From positions 186,001-250,000 of the forward strand of contig PNAG01000002.1 of assembly GCA_003169845.1 (NCBI GenBank): a stretch of DNA of 64,000 nt. The letters are read 5' to 3'. Under the pieces are notes generated by a model. That model was not told the origin of the DNA, ran no database searches, and saw only the letters and a program-made list of their open reading frames with translations. The DNA is from Candidatus Dormiibacterota bacterium. Lineage in GTDB: Bacteria > Chloroflexota > Dormibacteria > Dormibacterales > Dormibacteraceae. A program made the translations under genes and the position numbers. Of the stretch, positions 8,441 to 14,566 are shown in pieces; positions within the stretch are counted from its first letter, which is position 1; each line of letters begins with the position of its first letter.

Positions 8441-9319
8441 TCAGGCCGGGGCGCCTTGGCTCCCTTCTTCCAGAAGGAACCCGAGGTAAACATGGCGACG
8501 AGGCCGAGGCATGGCCAGGATCTCGGCCTCATGCCAATGATAGTTGTAGGCGAGGCTGTGCACCTCGCGGTGGATCCGCTGCGCACCGGCGCCCAGCTCG
8601 TCGAGAATGAAGGGCCCCAGCTCGAAATCGCGACTGGTTTCGTGCCCACACTCAGGACAGACCAGGTCCATGTCGAGCGTTACCTGTGGCGCCTGTTGCT
8701 CCATCAGCAGCTCGAGCTGCTGTCCGGCTGCTGTGTCCAGAAGCCCGGCCACCGCGCCTGGACCCTTGATGGCCTCGACCTCCTCGAGGCACGAGGCCAG
8801 CAACACCGATGCCCGGTCCGCATCGGGCGCGCGTGCCGCGCGTGCCTGGTCGCGTCCCCTGGGCAGGTGATAGCGGACCTGCAGCTCGGAACCGTCAGCT
8901 CGGACCAGCACGGTCGCAAAGCTGTCTTCTTGCTGCGGTCGCTCCTCCACTGGAATTTCATCTGCGTCGAACGAGACCTCTATCCGGCTCGCACACTGCG
9001 GGCATTCCGTGACCGCGTCGAATTTTGTACCGAGGCTCATCCGCCTCAAGCACAGCAACAGGTAGTCGCGGTCGCCCACCAGCATGTCGGCGATCAGCTG
9101 GGGGCTAGAACCTCCTTCGCCCAGCTTCGTGACACATCTTTCGAGCAGGGCGCTCTGGACGAGGGCAGTCGGGACCGCACGGTCCCAGCCGGCGAGCCAC
9201 TCTTCGTCCCATCCGGTGAGCTGTCGCAGGGCCGCATCGCGCGTCCAGCTGCCGTCGACGCGAAGACCTCCCGGCAGACGGCAGGGTAGTTCCGGTGGCG
9301 CGGCCCCGACCTGGATCAT
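8441..9319 (-). CDS. T4-baseplate-like protein with zinc ribbon
   Basis: The 292-residue protein has two CxxC pairs (C106-x2-C109 in CPQC and C221-x2-C224 in CPEC) that would form a zinc ribbon. The C-terminal part, with LAYNYHWHEAEILAMPRPRR, matches the signature of T4-type baseplate or tail-assembly proteins in which a Y-x-W-x-E-x-E-I motif precedes an Arg-rich loop. Genes of this type regularly follow the tube gene in extracellular contractile injection loci. It lies 12 bp downstream of the tube gene. Confidence 0.8.
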   Translation of the reverse strand: MIQVGAAPPELPCRLPGGLRVDGSWTRDAALRQLTGWDEEWLAGWDRAVPTALVQSALLERCVTKLGEGGSSPQLIADMLVGDRDYLLLCLRRMSLGTKFDAVTECPQCASRIEVSFDADEIPVEERPQQEDSFATVLVRADGSELQVRYHLPRGRDQARAARAPDADRASVLLASCLEEVEAIKGPGAVAGLLDTAAGQQLELLMEQQAPQVTLDMDLVCPECGHETSRDFELGPFILDELGAGAQRIHREVHSLAYNYHWHEAEILAMPRPRRHVYLGFLLEEGSQGAPA

Positions 9320-9331
9320 GAAACTACCGGC

Positions 9332-9847
9332 TTACGCGATGTGGGCCGGCCCCTGCGCTTCACCCGGGACGGCCCCATCCCGGTCAAACCACTCCATGGC
9401 CAGCTTCATCGTGGTGATGGCGACTGCGTTCGCGCCGGCGTCGAGGTCGGGCAGGGCCTGGTAGTCAGCCACCCAGCACCTGTATAGGTTGTACGAGATG
9501 ACCTGCACACCACCCTCGTTGAAGAGGTCGACCGTCAGGTTCTTCCTGAACTGGCCGAGGCTTGTGATGCTGTGACTCGCGAAGTCCAGACACAGGTCGG
9601 CCCAGTCGGAAAAGGCAGTGTCGTACGTGACCCCCGCCTCGAGAGTGACGTCGTCGTACTTGGTCTTGCCCGGCAGCTTGCGGCTGGTTATGTTCTCGCC
9701 CGCCTCGCGCCACTCGACGATTTCCGTCGACCGTTTGAGCGCCGTCATCTTGCTCACGGCGGCCACGTAGGCGCCGTCCCATTTGATCTTGAATCGGTAG
9801 TTGCGATAGGGGTCGAATCGGTTGGTCGCGGGCGTCATGCGTGCCAT
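9332..9847 (-). CDS. inner tube protein (T4 gp19-like)
   Basis: The 171-residue protein has the layout of phage and injection-system tube subunits: an N-terminal strand NYRFKIKWDG, the KMTALKRSTEIVEWREAG segment, the KLPGKTKYDDVTLEAG hairpin, and the C-terminal VAITTMKLAMEWFDRD strand. Subunits stack as hexamers to form the hollow tube that carries cargo. Length is normal for the family. A GGAGAGC precedes the ATG. Only one tube gene is visible, whereas many such loci carry two or three, so tube variants for the tip may lie elsewhere. Confidence 0.92.
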   Translation of the reverse strand: MARMTPATNRFDPYRNYRFKIKWDGAYVAAVSKMTALKRSTEIVEWREAGENITSRKLPGKTKYDDVTLEAGVTYDTAFSDWADLCLDFASHSITSLGQFRKNLTVDLFNEGGVQVISYNLYRCWVADYQALPDLDAGANAVAITTMKLAMEWFDRDGAVPGEAQGPAHIA

Positions 9848-9863
9848 CTCTCAGCTCTCCTGT

Positions 9864-11876
9864 CTAGGCCGCCGGCAGGTTGACTTTCTGGCTCAGCTTC
9901 AGGACGACGAACTCTGCCGGCTTGAGGGGCGCAAAGCCCACCAGGATGTTGACGACGCCGTTGTCGATGTCGCTCTGGGTCGTCGTGGTCGCATCGCACT
10001 GCACGAAGAACGCATCGCCCGGCGTGCTTCCCTGGAAAGCGCCGGCTCTGAACTGCGTAGACATGAATGATTTGATGTTCAGCCGCAGCTCACCCCACAG
10101 CGGTGCGTCGTTCGGCTCGAAGACAGCCCACTGGATTCCGTGGTAGATGCTGGCGCGTAGGAAAATCGCCATCCGCCGCACCGGTATGTATCTCCACGCG
10201 GAGTCGGCGCTCAGCGTGCGGGTGCCCCAGGAAACGATCCCGTAGATGGGGAAGCGGCGGATCACGTTGAGACCGATCGGGTTCATGCTGTCCTGGTCGG
10301 CGTCGCCGATGTCCGCGCACAGGCCAAGCGCCCCGGCGAGGCCCGTCTCGGTGCCCGCAGGCGCCTTGAAGACGCCGCGGCTGTTGTCGATGCGCGCGTA
10401 GAGGCCGGTGATGAAGCCGGAGGGCGGCAGCGTGATGGTCGGATTGCGGCCACGCCCGATCGGGTCGGACACCCGAACCCACGGGTAGTAGATCGCCCCG
10501 TAGTCGTTGGGAGTCGACAGGCCCTTGACGAAGTCGCGCGCGGCGTTCTTGTCGTTGACGTCGGGAACCACACCGGGCGTGCGCGCTTCGGCCGGATCCA
10601 GAAGTCCAAGGTCGGCGACGAAGAAAGCGTCCTGCAGTACCCGGTTCTTGCAGTAGGCCATGCCTCCGCTGATGGTCAGGTCGTTCCCCTGCCCGGGGAT
10701 GGCGATGATGTTCACGTCTGCGACTGAATCGAACGCGTGTAGTCCTGTGCCTAGGTCCGACCGGCCGAGGAAGTGCATATCGCCCTCGCCGGGCGTCCTT
10801 CCGTCCACTCCAGGGCCCGCGCTCACGCTTTTTACACCTGCTGGCATGGGTGCGGACGGCAGGTCCTGCGTGTCGCCGGGCATGCCGATGGTGGTGGGCA
10901 CGCCCATGCTTGAGGTGTAACCGGGCACCTCGGTCAACTGGACGTAGCTCGAGGTCGGGTTGACCTTGCGGGCGAAGAAGTTCGCCTGGGTGGGATCCAT
11001 GCTCAGGCGGTTATAGGTCTCCAGCGTCTTGCCACCCTGCTGGACCTCGAGCCTGAACGTCGGCGGCGTCGGTGCGGTTTCGCCAGTCGGCGTCAACTTC
11101 ACGCTCAGCTTGCCGCCCATGCTGGAGGCCGCCTGGATCGCGAGAACCGGTGAAGGTACGCTCGAGGCGCCGCTGATGCTGACCGTGGGGTCGAGCCCAG
11201 GCCTGGCGTCCAGGATGTTGGTGACCGAGGCCGGAACGGACGCCTTGACCATGATGTAAGCGGAGCGGCTGTTGACGACGTTGTCTACGAAGCTGTCGGC
11301 GTTGCTGTCCATGCTGAGATCGTCGAACGCCTCGACAACGGAGCCCCCATCAAGGACGAGGAACTTGAAGTGATGATCTGGGTCCGCAGTTGCGTTCTGG
11401 ATCGAGATCGCGAGAGAGTTCGCCCACGCGCCAGGGCTGCGCGCAATGACGGCCAGGGTCGGTGTGGCGCTCGCGGTCGGGTTCGTCGAGGTGGGCTGTT
11501 CGCGGTCGTACAGAGCCAGGGCCGCCAGCTGAGCGTTGTTGACGTCCGCGGGAGGGGGCGAGCCCACAGGCTTCGGGTCGTCGGCAACCACGACCCGAAC
11601 GATGTAGGCGCGCTTGCCTCCGTTGTCGAAGAAGTTCTGCACCGAATAGGCGAGAAAGCTATCTTGCCTGTAGCTGCCAAACAACCGCGCGAACTCTGTA
11701 AAGCTTGTGATGAGGGGGGCGGTCGGCTTCTCGCCGAATGGCATCACAAAGCCTGGCACGGGCCCTCGCGAGGCCACCCCGACAAACCCCGCGGTCGAGG
11801 TGCTGACACCCTCGATCGGCTTTACCGACGCGGGCACTTCCTGGACATAAACTCCCGGATGTAGGTACTCTGGCAT
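9864..11876 (-). CDS. contractile sheath protein with duplicated inserted domain
   Basis: The 670-residue protein starts MPEYLHPGVYVQEVP, the classic sheath N terminus. Its C-terminal conserved sheath domain covers about residues 480-665 (NVIRRFPIYGIVSWGTRTL, then YIPVRRMAIFLRASI, then FVVLKLSQKV). The start is ATG 11876, with GAGGGGGA just upstream. It is longer than common sheaths because of an inserted region at about residues 140-330. That region contains two copies of a ~70-residue unit: LAVIARSPG...LSMDSNAD at about 141-211 and LAIQAASS...LSMDPTQA at about 245-316. The inserts probably lie on the outside of the particle. It is the first gene of the operon. Confidence 0.95.
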   Translation of the reverse strand: MPEYLHPGVYVQEVPASVKPIEGVSTSTAGFVGVASRGPVPGFVMPFGEKPTAPLITSFTEFARLFGSYRQDSFLAYSVQNFFDNGGKRAYIVRVVVADDPKPVGSPPPADVNNAQLAALALYDREQPTSTNPTASATPTLAVIARSPGAWANSLAISIQNATADPDHHFKFLVLDGGSVVEAFDDLSMDSNADSFVDNVVNSRSAYIMVKASVPASVTNILDARPGLDPTVSISGASSVPSPVLAIQAASSMGGKLSVKLTPTGETAPTPPTFRLEVQQGGKTLETYNRLSMDPTQANFFARKVNPTSSYVQLTEVPGYTSSMGVPTTIGMPGDTQDLPSAPMPAGVKSVSAGPGVDGRTPGEGDMHFLGRSDLGTGLHAFDSVADVNIIAIPGQGNDLTISGGMAYCKNRVLQDAFFVADLGLLDPAEARTPGVVPDVNDKNAARDFVKGLSTPNDYGAIYYPWVRVSDPIGRGRNPTITLPPSGFITGLYARIDNSRGVFKAPAGTETGLAGALGLCADIGDADQDSMNPIGLNVIRRFPIYGIVSWGTRTLSADSAWRYIPVRRMAIFLRASIYHGIQWAVFEPNDAPLWGELRLNIKSFMSTQFRAGAFQGSTPGDAFFVQCDATTTTQSDIDNGVVNILVGFAPLKPAEFVVLKLSQKVNLPAA

Positions 11877-11917
11877 CGTTCCCCCTCGATCCAAGCCCGG
11901 ACGGCGCAGCGATCAAA

Positions 11918-11945
11918 ATCATGGCGCTTGCAGGGGATTTGTCAA
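11918..11945 (-). promoter_or_regulatory. putative promoter of the injection-system operon
   Basis: Read on the minus strand, TTGACA (11945-11940) is followed after 16 bp by CATGAT (11923-11918), 42 bp before the sheath ATG. The -35 box is perfect and the -10 box matches at four of six positions. The -35 box is one arm of the inverted repeat at 11941-11958. Confidence 0.4.
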
Positions 11946-11958
11946 GGGGTTGCTTGAC
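11941..11958. promoter_or_regulatory. inverted repeat GTCAAG-N6-CTTGAC, possible operator
   Basis: GTCAAG and CTTGAC are perfect complements separated by 6 bp and overlap the putative sheath promoter. The same hexamers recur in the inverted arrangement in the 26-bp palindrome at 13964-13989 near the XRE-TPR gene, which may indicate a common regulator. Confidence 0.35.
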
Positions 11959-12212
11959 GCCACCTCCCGCGACGCTTGCCAGGGTGTTTGTCAGGCGGCC
12001 TGGACAGCCCCGGCCGGCCATCGATTGACCTGGACATCGGAATTCCGGCCACCGGCGCGGCCGAGCATGAAGCAGTATCTTTGGCCTGCGCCGCCACGGC
12101 GTGTCAAGTGAGCGCCCACCGGCTGTCGCTGAGCCGGCGTGCGCCTTTGATCACCTGGACGAGCGATGGAGTTATCAGCGCCGGCACTCGCGTCAAAAGC
12201 CGAGGAGGAGAA

Positions 12213-13031
12213 ATGTTTGGCTCAGGCATCCTTGAGGTCGCCGTCGGTCTCGCCTTCGTCTACTTCGCCCTCAGCACGGTCGCCTCACACATCAATGAGC
12301 GGGTGGCAGGCATCCTGTCATGGCGTGCCAAAGACCTCGAGAAGGGCATTCGCAACCTGCTGTCTGAGCCGGGCCTCGCGCAAGCGGTCTGGCAGCATCC
12401 TCTGATTGCGCTGCTTGGAAGCAAGCCCGGCCGCGCCCCGGCGTACATACCTGCATCTGCATTCAGCATGGCTCTCTTCGACACGGTCTGTCCGGGTCCT
12501 GCCAGCGCCGATATCGCACAGGTTCGCTTTGCGCTCGATCTCTTGCCGGATACAAGCGCACGCAGAGCTCTCCTTGCGATCGTTGATTCTTCGTATGGAG
12601 ACATTGCGCGCGCCCGTCAAGGGGTCGAAGACTGGTTCAACGCCGCGATGCAGCGCGTTGCCGGAGAGTACAAGCGCCGTTTGCTGTGGTTCACGCTGCT
12701 GGTCGCGGCAATCGTTGCATCGGCCGTTGGGGCGGACACCATCACACTTGCGCAGAGCTTGTGGCAAGAGGAAGGACTCAGAGCCGGCCTCGTCGCAGCC
12801 GCCACCAGCCAGTCCACCGCCAACAACCAGAATGCGCTCCAGATGCTCAGCAACCTCGGTCTGCCTTTGGGTTGGGGCTCGCTTCCGACGACTGTCACGG
12901 AATGGTCCTTGAAAGTCGCGGGTCTCGTGCTCACGACGCTGGCCGTTTCGCTGGGCGCGCCATTCTGGTTCGACTTCCTGCAGAAGTTCAGCAACCCGCG
13001 ATCGTCCGGCCTCAAGCCTCAGACAAACTGA
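12213..13031 (+). CDS. membrane protein divergent from the injection-system operon
   Basis: The start is ATG 12213, preceded by a strong GAGGAGGAG; the frame is open upstream but unsupported. The 272-residue protein has an N-terminal membrane segment (GILEVAVGLAFVYFALSTVA), a soluble middle, a second segment (FTLLVAAIVASAVGADTITL) and a third near the C terminus (VAGLVLTTLAVSLGAPFWF). I do not recognise a named family. Its position beside the sheath promoter suggests it may anchor or sense the particle at the membrane, as CisA does in Streptomyces, but no homology to CisA is claimed. Confidence 0.75.
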   Translation: MFGSGILEVAVGLAFVYFALSTVASHINERVAGILSWRAKDLEKGIRNLLSEPGLAQAVWQHPLIALLGSKPGRAPAYIPASAFSMALFDTVCPGPASADIAQVRFALDLLPDTSARRALLAIVDSSYGDIARARQGVEDWFNAAMQRVAGEYKRRLLWFTLLVAAIVASAVGADTITLAQSLWQEEGLRAGLVAAATSQSTANNQNALQMLSNLGLPLGWGSLPTTVTEWSLKVAGLVLTTLAVSLGAPFWFDFLQKFSNPRSSGLKPQTN

Positions 13032-13180
13032 TCCCTTGGCGCCCTGACGAATCTGTCGTGTGCGCCCATGAGGCTAGAGGTTGGGGACGCCGAACCAGGG
13101 ATGCGTTTCAGGGCAGCGGGTGGCCGCCGCCGAGCATTTAGCTTAACGAGCCAGGTTCAAGCGCCGTGGGAGGGCCGCCG
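13032..13180. other. 149-bp intergenic stretch between convergent genes
   Basis: This lies between the membrane-protein stop and the stop of the minus-strand hypothetical gene. I see no gene, promoter or clear terminator in it. Confidence 0.4.
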
Positions 13181-13594
13181 TCAATCGTGCTTGAGCAAGG
13201 CGCTGATCTGGTCGCTGGTCACGTTCTCCGGTACGGTGAGCAAGCCGTTCTCGAACCCACCGCCGCTTCCGTTGAAAAGCAGGCTGACCTGGGCGTCGCT
13301 TTCGAGAAGATCGAGCGCATGCGGGAATTGCTCTAGGTGGTAGTAGAGGTTCACCTGTCCGCCTACTTTGGCGTCGGGTGGAAGTGGGGCGTCCTCGGGT
13401 TGGAAAATGAGCTGTCCGATGTTGTCCCCTTTCGCCAGCAACCAGATGCGTGGGGAAAATTGGTTCGCCGAGTACATCACCGCGTAAGAGTCGATCTTCG
13501 TCAAAGCCACTGCGTTGATCCTCCATTCATGTCGCGGAACAGTTGCCGGGAAGCCGTCGGAGAACGCGTCATAGCCCAGGTCCGCCGAGACCAA
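13181..13594 (-). CDS. hypothetical protein or displaced 3' half of a broken gene
   Basis: The open frame runs for 137 codons from a TTG, with no ribosome site I can identify. The sequence looks genuinely coding (WRINAVALTKIDSYAVMYSA, then QVNLYYHLEQFPHALDLL), but I do not recognise the family. It overlaps the end of the nitrobindin-like frame by 26 bp in another frame. It could be a coupled second gene or the remainder of a gene split by a frameshift. Confidence 0.45.
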   Translation of the reverse strand: MVSADLGYDAFSDGFPATVPRHEWRINAVALTKIDSYAVMYSANQFSPRIWLLAKGDNIGQLIFQPEDAPLPPDAKVGGQVNLYYHLEQFPHALDLLESDAQVSLLFNGSGGGFENGLLTVPENVTSDQISALLKHD

Positions 13595-13913
13595 CAGAAT
13601 GCAATCCGAACAGCTCGATATCGATCTGGCTGGTCCCGCGATTGGGGATCGGCGCCCCGATAAGGTCGAACTTCAGCGTTTCTTCCGTGAGATTGAGCTC
13701 GAGGAAAAGATCCGGACCGCCCTCCCCGGCATTAGGGCGCGCAATCAGGTTGAACCCGTCGCCGGACCAGGTGCCTGCGAGCTCGGCAAGCGGGCCCAGG
13801 TCGGTGAGAAGTGAGCTTAGGGGTGGACTGGAACGAAAGGCCGGAATCCTGGTGGCGTTCCCTTCGTCGGGATGCTCCCTCTCTGCCGCGGTTCTTGTCT
13901 CGTTCCCAGCCAT
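13569..13913 (-). CDS. truncated nitrobindin/heme-binding-like protein
   Basis: From ATG 13913 (GGAGG 10 nt upstream) the product is 114 residues. It contains LAGTWSGDGFNLIARP, LFLELNLTEETLKFDLIG and PIPNRGTSQIDIELFGLH. These are the first strands of a nitrobindin-like beta-barrel family whose members I recall as markedly longer, and the frame stops abruptly after the last segment. The remaining barrel is absent from this frame, so the gene is probably truncated or frameshifted. Confidence 0.5.
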   Translation of the reverse strand: MAGNETRTAAEREHPDEGNATRIPAFRSSPPLSSLLTDLGPLAELAGTWSGDGFNLIARPNAGEGGPDLFLELNLTEETLKFDLIGAPIPNRGTSQIDIELFGLHSVGLGGPGL

Positions 13914-13963
13914 TGCCAATCAGCCTCCAGCCCGGTGGTCCCGGCGACGAGGCCAACTCTGAG

Positions 13964-13989
13964 GACACTTGACAGATCTGTCAAGTGTC
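13964..13989. promoter_or_regulatory. 26-bp perfect palindrome, probable operator
   Basis: The left half GACACTTGACAGA is exactly complementary to the right half TCTGTCAAGTGTC with no spacer. It contains TTGACA on both strands, so it could place -35 boxes in both directions. It lies upstream of the minus-strand nitrobindin-like gene and about 600 bp before the XRE-TPR regulator, and shares CTTGAC/GTCAAG hexamers with the repeat in front of the sheath operon. Confidence 0.5.
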
Positions 13990-14080
13990 GGAATTGCGAA
14001 CCCACTTACTTGACGCCGCGGAGCAGTCGGCTCATGTTTGGTGGCGTTTGCGGCCAGCAGCTTGAGGGTTCGCTGGCCGC

Positions 14081-14227
14081 CGCCGCCAGGCGGGAACCGG
14101 ATCTCTTCGCTCACTGGGCGGCCGGGGTAAAACCAACCGGTATGGGTAGTGGGAGCCGGGTAAGCCGAGAGGCTTACGCGCCGGTTCTGAGAGAGCCCGG
14201 GGGGTGCGACTCCCCCGGGCTACTCAC
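14081..14227 (+). mobile_element. 3' remnant of a group II intron (domains V and VI, end of maturase)
   Basis: Domain V fits 14153-14187: GAGCCGG pairs with CCGGTTC, GTAAGCC pairs with GGCTTAC around a GAGA (GNRA) tetraloop, and the catalytic AGC triad is present. Domain VI fits 14191-14227: GAG pairs with CTC beneath a single bulged A at 14222, the expected branch point, with a long GC stem above and the end ...CTC-AC. Just upstream (about 14088-14120) the plus strand encodes RREPDLFAHW, like the C terminus of intron reverse transcriptases. The rest of the intron is missing. The 5' limit of the remnant is uncertain. Confidence 0.65.
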
Positions 14228-14268
14228 CAGCGGCGCCTGGGCGCGTCAGACATTTGGTGCCCGAAGAC

Positions 14269-14297
14269 TTGACCGTTCGTCAATTGACTGCTATATC
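14269..14297 (+). promoter_or_regulatory. promoter of the 31-aa peptide gene
   Basis: TTGACC (14269-14274) and TATATC (14292-14297) are spaced by exactly 17 bp. A 7-bp hairpin (GAGCCGG at 14306-14312 with CCGGCTC at 14321-14327) lies at the expected mRNA 5' end, just before the ribosome site. Confidence 0.6.
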
Positions 14298-14344
14298 GCG
14301 CAGGAGAGCCGGTGCTCAATCCGGCTCATTTGGGAGGAGCAGTC

Positions 14345-14440
14345 ATGCGCAGGTTCATCCTTTCGTCCGTCCTGGCCGCCGCTATGTTCGTGCTGACGCT
14401 GGCAACCGTGTTCGCGGGCAGCACCGGACCAGGAATCTAG
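14345..14440 (+). CDS. 31-aa secreted-type small peptide (candidate signalling pro-peptide)
   Basis: ATG 14345 is preceded by GGGAGGAG with 7-nt spacing and by a good promoter. The peptide has two Arg near its N terminus, a hydrophobic core (ILSSVLAAAMFVLTLATV) and a polar C-terminal tail FAGSTGPGI, which is the form of a signal peptide with a tiny mature part. It lies 126 bp upstream of, and on the same strand as, an XRE-HTH/TPR regulator. That arrangement resembles RRNPP regulators and their export-processed peptides. It could instead be a small membrane toxin-like peptide. Translation is well supported; the function is inferred. Confidence 0.6.
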   Translation: MRRFILSSVLAAAMFVLTLATVFAGSTGPGI

Positions 14441-14452
14441 TCAAGTAGTTCG

Positions 14453-14537
14453 GCCCGCGTGGCTTAAGTCGCAGCGTTCAAGCCGTCGGCGTGATATAAC
14501 GCCGCTATCAGCAAGCGTCTTGTCAAGCCACGCGGGC
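14453..14537. repeat. long-range 13-bp inverted repeat between peptide and regulator genes
   Basis: GCCCGCGTGGCTT (14453-14465) and AAGCCACGCGGGC (14525-14537) are perfect complements 59 nt apart. The spacer carries a possible -10 box TATAAC (14495-14500). The arms could pair in the peptide-gene transcript and hide or terminate the path to the regulator gene, or mark the ends of a small excised element. Confidence 0.5.
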
Positions 14538-14566
14538 GCCTTCCCGGGATTGAGGTCAATCACGGG

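Larger units (their letters stand above)
11877..12212. other. 336-bp divergent intergenic region
   Basis: This space separates the sheath operon (minus) and the membrane-protein gene (plus). It holds the sheath promoter and inverted repeat described separately. A weak plus-strand promoter candidate is present, TTGATC (12147-12152)-N17-AGTTAT (12170-12175). A further isolated TGTCAAG lies at about 12104-12110. No protein or RNA gene is seen. Confidence 0.5.
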
